Source: Peteryoungia desertarenae
GTDB lineage: Bacteria > Pseudomonadota > Alphaproteobacteria > Rhizobiales > Rhizobiaceae
DNA: 64,000 bases
Assembly (NCBI RefSeq): GCF_005860795.2
Contig: NZ_CP058350.1
Span: forward strand, 2,324,501 to 2,388,500
Reading direction: 5' to 3'
The notes below the pieces were generated by a model, which saw only the letters and a program-made list of their open reading frames with translations, was not told where the DNA came from and searched no databases. Positions within the stretch are counted from its first letter, which is position 1. Every line of letters starts with the position of its first letter. Shown piece by piece: positions 18,312 to 26,915 of the stretch. Position numbers and translations under genes: made by a program.

Positions 18312-19574
18312 CTACGTGTTGCGCGAATGATTGAGATTCGGTGCCGCAGCTGCGAGGCGGCGAAGGATGGCAACCTGGCGATCAGCCTGGTCATCCAAGG
18401 CATCGGGTCGGGCCGAGGGGACCTGCAGGATCCGTTCGCCTGTCGAAACTGCAGTCCGATTGCGACCCTGCGTTTTTGCCTTGTAGAGCGCCCGATCAGC
18501 ACTGGTCATCAGCTTGTCGAGATCGGCATCAGCCCGCGGCATGACCGCGATGCCAATGCTGGTTGTCACCACCAGCTCTCGATCCTCAAGATCTATGCCA
18601 CGATCAGCCAATGCTTGGCGAACCGTTTCGGCAATCAAGGCCGCATCACGCGCTTCGGTGACCGGTATTGCAGCAGCAAATTCCTCGCCGCCCGTACGCC
18701 CGAAAGCCGCCACATCCGGCAGAAGCGCTCTGCCGATTCTGGCAAAATGCTGCAGAACACCGTCCCCAGTCCCATGGCCATGAGTGTCATTGATCGACTT
18801 GAAGTGATCAAGATCGAAGAGGAGCAGGGCGATGCTGGAGGTGCCGGGACGGGATCGCAAACTCTCGAACGCCTCGATGAAGCCGCGTCGATTCAAAAGG
18901 CCCGTCAGCGGATCGGTGCGAACCAGGACCTGCAACTGCTCTTGCGACCGGTCCATCAGCATACGCAAAATGATCGTTATGGCCGCGACGAAACAAATAA
19001 AGCCGGAGATGGCAATGGGCGTGCCGATGTTCACGTCTGCAAAGCTGTCTGGGCGCAACTGGACCGAAGTCATCGCAAAACCTAGACAGGCGATGGCCTG
19101 GCAACCCCAGACAGCGGCAAGAGACCTTCGATAAAACGAAGAGCTGACCGATAAGCGAAGCGCGACCGAGGCCAGCAGGCAGAAGCCGAACGCGCTTGCG
19201 AAATGATAGACTCCCATGCGCAGGCCCATGTCGCCGGCGATTGCAGGGATCAGATTCGCGGCGATCCACAGTGTGGACGGCATCAGTCCCACCGATGAAG
19301 GCTTGCGGTCGCCCATCAAGAGCATGCCATTGATCCAGCAGGAAAACGCCAGTAGCGAGATGAGATTACCGATCTGGATCGAAAGAAAATCGGCAATGTC
19401 CTCGCGCAGCACCACGAGGCTCAGCCCAATGCTGTGGACAGCGAAGCCGAGCGCGAACCAGAGATAATGTCGTTGGGTCCGATCCCGGCTCCAGATTGCG
19501 CCGAGCAGAATCGCAAAGGTCGCAGCCTGGGTGATCCACAGCAGGAAGCCCGTCTTAACATCAATCAAAGTCAT
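18312..19574 (-). CDS. Membrane diguanylate cyclase (GGDEF)
   Basis: The N-terminal 200 residues form about six membrane helices, followed by a cytoplasmic GGDEF domain (about residues 235-395). The active-site signature reads GRTGGEEFAAAIP, an accepted GGEEF variant, and the domain contains LLFDLDHFKSINDTHGHGTGD, so cyclase activity (two GTP to c-di-GMP) is likely. No EAL domain is present. It is divergent from clpP. Confidence 0.92.
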   Translation of the reverse strand: MTLIDVKTGFLLWITQAATFAILLGAIWSRDRTQRHYLWFALGFAVHSIGLSLVVLREDIADFLSIQIGNLISLLAFSCWINGMLLMGDRKPSSVGLMPSTLWIAANLIPAIAGDMGLRMGVYHFASAFGFCLLASVALRLSVSSSFYRRSLAAVWGCQAIACLGFAMTSVQLRPDSFADVNIGTPIAISGFICFVAAITIILRMLMDRSQEQLQVLVRTDPLTGLLNRRGFIEAFESLRSRPGTSSIALLLFDLDHFKSINDTHGHGTGDGVLQHFARIGRALLPDVAAFGRTGGEEFAAAIPVTEARDAALIAETVRQALADRGIDLEDRELVVTTSIGIAVMPRADADLDKLMTSADRALYKAKTQGRNRTAVSTGERILQVPSARPDALDDQADRQVAILRRLAAAAPNLNHSRNT

Positions 19575-19828
19575 CTACCTTAAGTGGTTTCGGTCATAGA
19601 AATATCATTCTCGCCCGTCGGGGTTAAGTAGGTCCCGGTGAAAAACGGTTCCGGCATGGCGGTAGAATGGAATGTGCGTGAAGAAGGAATTACCATCAAT
19701 TCACCATGTTAGCTTATTCTTGTGAAGCCGGGTTCATTTGGGGGGAGTCCAAATGACATCGGGGTTCGAATCCTTTAACTCTCACCCATCTTGCAGCCGG
19801 CAGCATTAAGGATATCGCAGGCTCCTGA
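19575..19828. other. Intergenic region between GGDEF gene and clpP promoter
   Basis: No gene is supported here. It holds a hairpin, TCATTTGG (19734-19741) pairing with CCAAATGA (19749-19756), followed seven bases later by GGTTCGAATCC, which resembles a tRNA T-arm. No matching acceptor stem could be found. Confidence 0.4.
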
Positions 19829-19857
19829 CTTGAATGTAAGGGTGCGGACACTCTATG
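19829..19857 (+). promoter_or_regulatory. Candidate RpoH (sigma-32) promoter of clpP
   Basis: CTTGAA and TCTATG are separated by 17 nt, close to the alphaproteobacterial heat-shock consensus (CTTG, 17-18 nt, CYTATNT). The start of transcription would be about 60 nt before the clpP ATG. Confidence 0.55.
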
Positions 19858-19924
19858 TAGGGATTGACAGAGTTTACGTGATTCCCACCGACTGGCCTGG
19901 GACGAGGCTGACAAAAGGACCGAC

Positions 19925-20557
19925 ATGAAGAACCCCGTAGATACCGCCCTTGCTCTGGTGCCAATGGTTGTGGAGCAGACCAATCGCGGTGAGCGCTCTT
20001 ATGACATCTTCTCGCGCCTCTTGAAGGAGCGGATCATTTTCCTCACCGGTCCGGTGGAAGATACGATGGCGTCTCTGGTTTGCGCCCAGCTTCTGTTTCT
20101 TGAAGCGGAAAACCCGAAGAAGGAAATCGCGCTCTACATCAACTCTCCGGGCGGTATCGTGACCGCCGGCATGGCAATCTACGACACGATGCAGTTCATC
20201 CGTCCTGCCGTCTCCACGCTTTGCGTTGGCCAGGCCGCTTCGATGGGTTCTCTGCTGCTTGCCGCTGGTGAGAAGGGTATGCGCTTTGCCACGCCCAATG
20301 CCCGGATCATGGTGCATCAGCCATCGGGTGGTTTCCAGGGGCAGGCTTCTGATATCGAGCGCCATGCGCGCGACATCATCAAGATGAAGCGCCGCCTGAA
20401 CGAGGTTTATGTCAAGCATACGGGACGGACGCTGGAAGAGGTTGAGACGACTTTGGATCGTGACCACTTCATGGAGGCGAGCGAAGCGAAGGATTGGGGT
20501 CTGATTGACCGTATCCTCACGTCGCGTGCTGAGATTGAAGGGGCTACCGGCAACTGA
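19925..20557 (+). CDS. clpP: ATP-dependent Clp protease proteolytic subunit
   Basis: ClpP forms the double-heptamer serine protease that works with ClpX or ClpA. The 210-residue protein has the catalytic Ser in [14 protein letters not shown], the His in [15 protein letters not shown] and the Asp in LDRDHFM. Its N-terminus, [17 protein letters not shown], is the usual processed region. clpX and lon follow on the same strand. Confidence 0.98.
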   Translation: MKNPVDTALALVPMVVEQTNRGERSYDIFSRLLKERIIFLTGPVEDTMASLVCAQLLFLEAENPKKEIALYINSPGGIVTAGMAIYDTMQFIRPAVSTLCVGQAASMGSLLLAAGEKGMRFATPNARIMVHQPSGGFQGQASDIERHARDIIKMKRRLNEVYVKHTGRTLEEVETTLDRDHFMEASEAKDWGLIDRILTSRAEIEGATGN

Positions 20558-20849
20558 TGGGCCGTCTCTGCCCTTTTTGCGCCTTCATGTGGCGCCAGAG
20601 GAAGTGAACGATCAAGGGGTTTAAAGTCGCCGCGAAAGCGCTAATAGTATGAATTAGGGCTATGTTTAAATTTTATGACATAGTTTGCCGGGAGGAGGGG
20701 TTTCCGTTGCCGTCGCTTCAAGCTGTTTGGATCGACATGTACCCCTAAGATCGGAAGGGCTTCCGGCCATCGGCGGCGGTTGGAACCCACTGTGTGAGTG
20801 ATCGCCCTGCCGCAAATGCGGTGGCGCGGCGTGCTGGAAGGATAAAGAC

Positions 20850-22127
20850 ATGAGCAAAGTCAGCGGAAGCAACGGCGGTGACTCCAAGAATACCCTTTAT
20901 TGTTCCTTCTGCGGCAAGAGCCAGCACGAGGTCCGCAAGCTGATTGCTGGACCGACGGTGTTCATCTGTGATGAATGCGTCGAACTCTGCATGGATATCA
21001 TCCGCGAGGAGAACAAGTCTTCGATGGTCAAGTCCCGTGATGGCGTTCCAACGCCGCAGGACATCATCAAGATCCTCGACGAATACGTCATCGGTCAGAA
21101 GCAGGCGAAAAAGATCCTGTCTGTGGCGGTGCACAACCACTACAAGCGTCTGTCGCACGCCTCCAAGGGCGGCGATGTGGAGCTTGCGAAGTCGAATATC
21201 CTGCTCGTCGGTCCGACCGGTTGTGGCAAGACCTATCTGGCCCAGACGCTGGCGCGCATCATCGATGTGCCCTTCACCATGGCGGATGCGACAACGCTGA
21301 CCGAAGCGGGCTATGTCGGTGAAGACGTCGAAAACATCATTCTGAAGCTCCTCCAGGCTGCAGACTATAATGTCGAGCGTGCCCAGCGCGGCATCGTCTA
21401 CATCGACGAAGTCGACAAGATCTCCCGCAAGTCGGACAACCCCTCGATCACCCGCGACGTGTCGGGCGAGGGCGTTCAGCAGGCACTGTTGAAGATCATG
21501 GAAGGCACGGTTGCCTCGGTTCCGCCGCAGGGTGGCCGCAAGCATCCGCAGCAGGAATTCCTGCAGGTCGATACGACGAACATCCTGTTCATCTGCGGTG
21601 GCGCCTTTGCCGGCCTCGACAAGATCATTTCTGACCGTGGTGAAAAGACATCAATCGGCTTCGGCGCGACGGTCGCCTCGCCGGAAGATCGTCGCGTGGG
21701 CGAGGTTCTGCGCGAACTGGAACCCGAGGACCTGGTCAAGTTCGGCCTGATCCCGGAGTTCATCGGTCGTCTGCCGGTGCTGGCGACACTCGAGGATCTC
21801 GATGAGGATGCGCTGATCCAGATCCTGTCCGAGCCGAAGAACGCGCTCGTGAAGCAGTACCAGCGTCTGTTCGAGATGGAAGACGTCGAACTGACCTTCC
21901 ACGAGGACGCCCTTCGCGAGATCGCCCGCAAGGCGATTGTCAGAAAGACTGGGGCTCGCGGCCTGCGGTCGATCATGGAAAAGATCCTTCTCGATACCAT
22001 GTTCGAGCTTCCGGAACTGGAAGGCGTGCGTGAAGTGGTCATTTCGGAAGAAGTCGCGCGCGGTTCTGCTCGCCCGCTATACATCTATTCTGACCGCCAG
22101 GAAGAAAAGGCCAACGCCTCCGCCTGA
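20850..22127 (+). CDS. clpX: Clp protease ATP-binding subunit ClpX
   Basis: ClpX is a AAA+ unfoldase that recognises substrates such as ssrA-tagged proteins and feeds them to ClpP. The 425 residues start with the C4 zinc-binding domain ([15 protein letters not shown]), then Walker A GPTGCGKT, Walker [10 protein letters not shown], and the pore and IGF-type loops for ClpP docking. Length is normal. It lies about 290 bp downstream of clpP, so separate transcription is possible. Confidence 0.98.
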   Translation: MSKVSGSNGGDSKNTLYCSFCGKSQHEVRKLIAGPTVFICDECVELCMDIIREENKSSMVKSRDGVPTPQDIIKILDEYVIGQKQAKKILSVAVHNHYKRLSHASKGGDVELAKSNILLVGPTGCGKTYLAQTLARIIDVPFTMADATTLTEAGYVGEDVENIILKLLQAADYNVERAQRGIVYIDEVDKISRKSDNPSITRDVSGEGVQQALLKIMEGTVASVPPQGGRKHPQQEFLQVDTTNILFICGGAFAGLDKIISDRGEKTSIGFGATVASPEDRRVGEVLRELEPEDLVKFGLIPEFIGRLPVLATLEDLDEDALIQILSEPKNALVKQYQRLFEMEDVELTFHEDALREIARKAIVRKTGARGLRSIMEKILLDTMFELPELEGVREVVISEEVARGSARPLYIYSDRQEEKANASA

Positions 22128-22149
22128 TCAGGTACCGCAATGCTTTAAG

Positions 22150-22174
22150 AGCCCGGCCACTGTGCCGGGCTTTG
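22150..22174 (+). terminator. Rho-independent terminator after clpX
   Basis: AGCCCGGC pairs with GCCGGGCT around a 6-nt loop, followed by TTT-G-TCGTTTT. It begins 23 bp after the clpX stop. Confidence 0.8.
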
Positions 22175-22455
22175 TCGTTTTACGGTGTTTTTTGGGTCCG
22201 AAGACCTTTTGAGCTTGTAACATGGTTGCCACGAATCGCGGTTGGGCTAGAAAAGAACTGTTGTTGCATGACCGGAGTCCTGATCCGGTCAGGGCTATGG
22301 TGGAAGATGTCCCGGCGTTTTTGGGATCGGTGGCGAGTTTTGTCGACATGATGGGGCAAACGCTCCGCATGGTTCGGGCCAGCCAGCGAGCGTAGCCTCT
22401 GCCTGGATGGCTTGTCATGCAGAGTTCACATTTGTCGCCGGCGCGTGCGTGCAGG
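22175..22455. other. Intergenic region between clpX and lon
   Basis: A 57-codon open frame runs from ATG 22222 to 22395 on the plus strand, but it has no convincing ribosome binding site and I recognise no family. No RNA gene is apparent. The lon promoter candidate begins at 22456. Confidence 0.35.
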
Positions 22456-22484
22456 CTTGAATAAAAGGTTTCGCCACTCCACTT
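22456..22484 (+). promoter_or_regulatory. Candidate RpoH (sigma-32) promoter of lon
   Basis: CTTGAA, 17 nt, CCACTT resembles the rhizobial heat-shock promoter pattern. It would give a leader of about 78 nt carrying a hairpin (22503-22529: ATGCCCG pairing with CGGGCAT) before the lon ribosome binding site. Confidence 0.45.
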
Positions 22485-22568
22485 GTTGGAGGAGCAAGAA
22501 ATATGCCCGTTGCCTTAAAGGGCGGGCATTTCTCCCGGTTCCGGCTGGGATGTTTGAAAGGAAGTGAA

Positions 22569-24986
22569 ATGTCGAAAACGTCTGCAGCACATGAGAGCGC
22601 TACCTATCCGGTATTGCCTCTGCGCGACATCGTGGTGTTCCCCCACATGATCGTGCCGTTGTTTGTCGGGCGCGAGAAGTCCATCCGCGCTCTGGAAGAG
22701 GTGATGGGCACCGACAAGCAGATCATGCTGGCAACCCAGATCAACGCCAGCGATGACGATCCGGCCCCCTCTGCAATCTATGAAGTCGGCACCGTTGCCA
22801 ATGTACTTCAGCTTTTGAAGCTGCCCGATGGCACGGTAAAGGTGCTGATCGAGGGCCGCGCCCGTGCGCGCATCGAGAGCTACACCGATCGCCAGGACTA
22901 TTATGAAGCCAAGGCCGTCACACTGGCCGAGCCTGACGAGGACGCCGTTGAGATTGAGGCCCTGTCGCGCTCCGTAGTCTCCGAGTTTGAGAACTATGTG
23001 AAGCTCAACAAGAAGATCTCGCCTGAAGTCGTCGGTGCGGCAAGCCAGATCGAGGATTATTCGAAGCTCGCGGACACCGTGGCGTCCCATCTTTCCATCA
23101 AGATCACCGAAAAACAGGAAATGCTGGAAACGGTGAGCGTGAAGACCCGGCTCGAAAAGGCCCTGGGTTTCATGGAAGGCGAGATCTCGGTTCTGCAGGT
23201 CGAAAAGCGTATTCGCTCGCGCGTCAAGCGCCAGATGGAGAAGACCCAGCGCGAGTATTATCTCAACGAACAGATGAAGGCGATCCAGAAGGAACTCGGC
23301 GACGGCGAGGATGGCCGCGACGAGATGGCTGAACTGGAAGATCGGATCTCCAAGACCAAGCTGTCCAAGGAAGCCAAGGAAAAGGCAGAGGCCGAACTCA
23401 AGAAACTGCGCAACATGAGCCCTATGTCGGCGGAAGCAACCGTCGTGCGCAACTATCTTGACTGGCTCCTGGGTCTGCCATGGAACAAGAAATCCAAGGT
23501 CAAGATCGACCTGAACGCAGCCGAAAAGATCCTCGATGAGGACCATTTCGGCCTCGACAAGGTCAAGGAGCGCATCGTCGAATACCTCGCGGTTCAGGCG
23601 CGTGCGACCAAGTTGAAGGGGCCGATCCTCTGCCTCGTCGGCCCTCCGGGCGTGGGCAAGACCTCGCTTGCGAAGTCGATCGCGAAGGCGACCGGTCGCG
23701 AATATGTGCGCATGGCCTTGGGTGGCGTCCGTGACGAAGCGGAAATCCGCGGTCACCGCCGTACCTATATCGGCTCGATGCCTGGCAAAATCGTCCAGTC
23801 GATGAAGAAGGCGAAGAAGTCTAACCCGCTCTTCCTGCTCGACGAAATCGACAAGATGGGCATGGATTTCCGTGGCGATCCATCGTCGGCTCTGCTCGAA
23901 GTGCTGGATCCGGAACAGAACTCGACCTTCATGGACCACTATCTCGAAGTGGAATATGACCTGTCGAACGTGATGTTCGTGACGACCGCGAATACGCTGA
24001 ACATCCCTGGTCCGCTGATGGACCGCATGGAGATCATCCGCATCGCCGGCTACACGGAAGATGAGAAGCTGGAGATCGCAAAGCGTCACCTGTTGCCCAA
24101 GGCAATCAAGGAACATGCCCTGCGTCCGGAGGAATTCTCCGTGACGGATGGCGCAATCCTTGCCGTCATCCAGCAATATACCCGTGAAGCTGGCGTTCGC
24201 TCCTTCGAGCGCGAGCTGATGAAGCTTGCCCGCAAGGCGGTGACCGAGATCATCAAGGGCAAGGTCAAGTCCGTCGCCGTCACGGCCGAGAACATCAACG
24301 AGTTCCTCGGAGTGCCGCGTTTCCGCCATGGCGAAGCCGAAGGCGAGGATCAGATCGGTGTCGTGACAGGTCTTGCCTGGACGGAAGTTGGCGGCGAATT
24401 GCTGACGATCGAAGGCGTGATGATGCCCGGCAAGGGCCGCATGACGGTCACCGGCAACCTGAAGGACGTGATGAAGGAATCGATTTCGGCTGCGGCATCC
24501 TATGTCCGTTCGCGCGCCGTCGATTTCGGTGTCGAGCCGCCGCGCTTCGACAAGTCCGACATCCACGTCCACGTTCCGGAAGGTGCAACGCCGAAGGATG
24601 GACCCTCTGCCGGTATCGCCATGGCCACGGCCATTGTCTCCATCATGACCGGTATTCCGGTCTCGAAGGATATCGCAATGACGGGTGAGGTGACCCTGCG
24701 CGGTCGCGTTCTGCCGATCGGCGGGTTGAAGGAGAAGCTGCTGGCGGCGCTCCGTGGTGGCATCAAGAAAGTTCTGATCCCGGAGGAAAATGCCAAGGAC
24801 CTGGCAGACATTCCGGACAACGTGAAGAACAATCTCGAGATCGTCCCCGTCTCGCGCATGGGTGAGGTTATCAAGCACGCCTTGATCCGTCAGCCGGAGC
24901 CGATCGAGTGGCATGGGACGGTCGAAACGCCAGCCATCGGCACGGTTGACAGCGTGGATGATTCCGGTGTTGCTGTCGCGCATTGA
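22569..24986 (+). CDS. lon: ATP-dependent Lon protease
   Basis: Lon is a homohexameric AAA+ serine protease for misfolded and regulatory proteins. The 805-residue protein has the N-terminal LAN domain (YPVLPLRDIVVFPHMIVPLF), Walker A GPPGVGKTS, Walker B FLLDEIDKM, and the protease domain with the Ser-Lys dyad: Ser in PKDGPSAGIAMA and Lys in GGIKKVLIP. I chose ATG 22569, preceded by AAAGGAAG; the frame is open from 22503 but that start overlaps the leader hairpin. Confidence 0.98.
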   Translation: MSKTSAAHESATYPVLPLRDIVVFPHMIVPLFVGREKSIRALEEVMGTDKQIMLATQINASDDDPAPSAIYEVGTVANVLQLLKLPDGTVKVLIEGRARARIESYTDRQDYYEAKAVTLAEPDEDAVEIEALSRSVVSEFENYVKLNKKISPEVVGAASQIEDYSKLADTVASHLSIKITEKQEMLETVSVKTRLEKALGFMEGEISVLQVEKRIRSRVKRQMEKTQREYYLNEQMKAIQKELGDGEDGRDEMAELEDRISKTKLSKEAKEKAEAELKKLRNMSPMSAEATVVRNYLDWLLGLPWNKKSKVKIDLNAAEKILDEDHFGLDKVKERIVEYLAVQARATKLKGPILCLVGPPGVGKTSLAKSIAKATGREYVRMALGGVRDEAEIRGHRRTYIGSMPGKIVQSMKKAKKSNPLFLLDEIDKMGMDFRGDPSSALLEVLDPEQNSTFMDHYLEVEYDLSNVMFVTTANTLNIPGPLMDRMEIIRIAGYTEDEKLEIAKRHLLPKAIKEHALRPEEFSVTDGAILAVIQQYTREAGVRSFERELMKLARKAVTEIIKGKVKSVAVTAENINEFLGVPRFRHGEAEGEDQIGVVTGLAWTEVGGELLTIEGVMMPGKGRMTVTGNLKDVMKESISAAASYVRSRAVDFGVEPPRFDKSDIHVHVPEGATPKDGPSAGIAMATAIVSIMTGIPVSKDIAMTGEVTLRGRVLPIGGLKEKLLAALRGGIKKVLIPEENAKDLADIPDNVKNNLEIVPVSRMGEVIKHALIRQPEPIEWHGTVETPAIGTVDSVDDSGVAVAH

Positions 24987-25034
24987 CCGTTTTTGAGAGA
25001 CCGGTACGACCTAAAGTCTGAAACGATTGAATTA

Positions 25035-25060
25035 GGCCAGCCTTTTCGCTGGCCTTTTTT
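25035..25060 (+). terminator. Rho-independent terminator after lon
   Basis: GGCCAGC and GCTGGCC form a perfect seven-base-pair stem around CTTTTC, followed by six T. It lies about 50 bp after the lon stop. Confidence 0.9.
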
Positions 25061-25193
25061 GTGAAAACTCGCTGAAACAGCTTGTTTTCCGGGCATTTCG
25101 GGTGCTTTTGAGTTGCCTAGGGCAGAAGCTTACGTATTCTCCGCCCGACTTACATATTTGAGTCGTTTCATGCCAATCAGAAAGGGTGGAAAC

Positions 25194-25469
25194 ATGAACA
25201 AGAACGAACTCGTATCCGCGGTCGCCGAGAAGGCCGGCCTCACCAAGGCCGACGCAGCGTCCGCCGTCGACGCCGTTTTTGAAACGGTACAGGCCGAACT
25301 GAAGAACGGCGGCGACGTCCGTCTCGCCGGCTTTGGCGCCTTCACCGTTGCCCGTCGCGAAGCCTCCAAGGGCCGCAACCCGTCCACCGGTGCAGAAGTT
25401 GACATTCCGGCCCGCAACGTGCCGAAGTTCACGGCCGGCAAGGGTCTGAAGGACGCCTGCAACAGCTAA
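25194..25469 (+). CDS. hup: HU-family DNA-binding protein
   Basis: HU is a small dimeric nucleoid protein that bends DNA. The 91 residues have the HU pattern: MNKNELVSAVAEKAGLTKAD, the beta-arm region GRNPSTGAEVDIPARNVPKF and a C-terminal KGLKDACN. ATG 25194 is preceded by AAAGGGTGG; the open frame extends to 25113 without family similarity. The lon-hup order is widespread in proteobacteria. Confidence 0.96.
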   Translation: MNKNELVSAVAEKAGLTKADAASAVDAVFETVQAELKNGGDVRLAGFGAFTVARREASKGRNPSTGAEVDIPARNVPKFTAGKGLKDACNS

Positions 25470-25518
25470 GTTGATTGGTCACCGCTCGTTCCGAGACCAA
25501 GCGGTTCCGATTGCGATC

Positions 25519-25544
25519 AAGCCCGGTTCTGCCGGGCTTTTTTG
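25519..25544 (+). terminator. Rho-independent terminator after hup
   Basis: AAGCCCGG pairs with CCGGGCTT around TTCTG, followed by a T run. It isolates hup from the riboswitch downstream. Confidence 0.9.
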
Positions 25545-25600
25545 TTGCCTTGCGCAAGCGCGCGCTCTGGCTTATCGGTGGGCCGCCGGTAATCCGGCAT

Positions 25601-25751
25601 TCGTTCTCAGGGCGGGGTGAAAGTCCCCACCGGCGGTAGGAGGTCATGCCTCGAGCCCGCGAGCGCCCGATGGCAGCAGTTTGCCTTCGGGGTCAGCAGA
25701 TCCGGTCAGATGCCGGAGCCGACGGTGATAGTCCGGATGATAGAGAATGAG
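25601..25751 (+). promoter_or_regulatory. FMN riboswitch (RFN element)
   Basis: The conserved RFN pieces appear in order: TTCTCAGGGCGGGGTGAAAG at the start, TCCCCACCGGCGGTA, GAGCCCGCGAGCGCC, GGTCAGCAGATCCGGT, and GCCGACGGTGATAGTCCGGA near the end, closing with GAGAATGA. FMN binding normally lowers expression of riboflavin genes. Downstream, CCTGC.CCGC pairs with GCGG.GCAGG (25761-25783), a likely part of the expression platform, before the transporter gene at 25900. Confidence 0.95.
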
Positions 25752-25899
25752 GTGACTGAACCTGCGCCGCCATGCGGGGCAGGGGATAGTATCGTTGAAG
25801 CATGCACCCTTTCCGGGTGTGAGCACGCTTGTGCTGTCTGTCTCGATGATCCCTCATGCGTCCTGATTTGTGTTGGTCCTTTGATGAAGGAAAAAAGAC

Positions 25900-26799
25900 A
25901 TGAATCAGCGTTCCTTGTCGCTAAGCCGCTCCCATGCTGTTGTTGGAGCATTCTTCATGGTCATGGCGGGGATAGCCTTCGCCTGGCTTAATGTCGCAAC
26001 CCAGTGGCTGGCCATGGTGTTGCATTTTCCGGCGGCTTCCACCGCGTTCTGGCAATATGGCTTTGCGCTCGTGCTGTCCCTGCCTTTGCTGGCCCGGCTT
26101 GGACTTCGAGCCATGCGGACAAAGTATCCGGGCCGCCATGCCTTGAGAGTACTTCTGGCGGCCCTTGGGGTGCAGGCCTGGATCATGGGGCTGGCCTCGG
26201 TGCCCATCTGGCAGGCTATTGCGCTGGTGATGACGTCACCCTTCTTCATCATTATCGGGGCGCGCATGTTTCTCGGCGAAAACGTCGGGCCGGAGCGCTG
26301 GCTCGCAACGGCCCTTGGTTTTGTCGGCGCCATGATCATTCTGGAGCCCTGGTCCGACAGTTTTTCGATGGCGGCGCTGCTTCCTATCCTCTCGGCAATC
26401 CTATGGGGTGGTTCTTCGCTCCTGATGAAAAGCCTGACCGCTCACGAATCTCCGGAGACAATAACGGTGTGGCTGCTGGTGCTGTTGACCCCCATCAATC
26501 TGGGTCTGGCCGTATCGACCGGTTTTGCTGTCCCCGAAGGCATCGCCCTCTGGTTGCTCCTGGCGGCGGGTGCGCTAACTGCCCTGGGGCAGTATCTTCT
26601 GACTTTGGCTTATGATGCTGCAGATGCCGCATATGTGCAGCCATTTGACGACCTGAAGCTGCCCTTGAATGTCTTCGCCGGCTGGCTGGTCTTCGGCTAT
26701 GCGCCGAGCGGCTATCTCTGGCTTGGCGCCTTGTTGATTCTGGCTGCTTCGCTCTTCCTGATGTGGCGCGAAGCAGGGCGTGAAAGATCAGCCGGCTAG
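25900..26799 (+). CDS. ribN: RibN-type riboflavin transporter (EamA/DMT superfamily)
   Basis: The 299-residue protein has about ten membrane helices in two EamA halves, typical of drug/metabolite transporters. RibN was described as an alphaproteobacterial riboflavin importer of this family under FMN-riboswitch control, and here an RFN element sits 150 bp upstream. The assignment therefore rests on family plus riboswitch; family membership alone would not give the substrate. AAGGA precedes ATG 25900. Confidence 0.88.
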   Translation: MNQRSLSLSRSHAVVGAFFMVMAGIAFAWLNVATQWLAMVLHFPAASTAFWQYGFALVLSLPLLARLGLRAMRTKYPGRHALRVLLAALGVQAWIMGLASVPIWQAIALVMTSPFFIIIGARMFLGENVGPERWLATALGFVGAMIILEPWSDSFSMAALLPILSAILWGGSSLLMKSLTAHESPETITVWLLVLLTPINLGLAVSTGFAVPEGIALWLLLAAGALTALGQYLLTLAYDAADAAYVQPFDDLKLPLNVFAGWLVFGYAPSGYLWLGALLILAASLFLMWREAGRERSAG

Positions 26800-26821
26800 G
26801 GACTACGCCCAGGAAAGGTCA

Positions 26822-26846
26822 GGCCCGCAGAAAGTTCATGCGGGTC
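26822..26846 (+). terminator. Stem-loop after ribN
   Basis: GGCCCGCA pairs with TGCGGGTC (one G-T pair) around a 9-nt loop, 22 bp after the ribN stop. The U tract is poor, so termination is only possible. Confidence 0.45.
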
Positions 26847-26863
26847 TGTCATCCCAGTGTCAT
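26846..26863 (+). promoter_or_regulatory. PHO box (PhoB-binding site)
   Basis: CTGTCAT-CCCA-GTGTCAT is two heptamer direct repeats with a 4-nt spacer, only one base away from the repeated consensus CTGTCAT. It lies 52 bp before the ATG of the secreted phytase-esterase-like gene, a position suited to activation under phosphate starvation. Confidence 0.75.
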
Positions 26864-26915
26864 GTCGCTCACCCAAAACCCTCCTGTTCCATGAGTGGAC
26901 CCCTGGAGGATTACC

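Noticed and set aside
22222-22395. 57-codon open frame between clpX and lon
   Set aside because: It has no ribosome binding site and no recognised family; kept only as a note in the intergenic entry.
22515-24983. 822-codon open frame antisense to lon
   Set aside because: It is the codon-for-codon mirror of lon in G+C-rich DNA, with His/Arg/Asp-rich composition, no domain and no ribosome binding site.
25113-25193. 27-residue N-terminal extension of HU
   Set aside because: The extension has no similarity to the family, and a good ribosome binding site lies just before ATG 25194.
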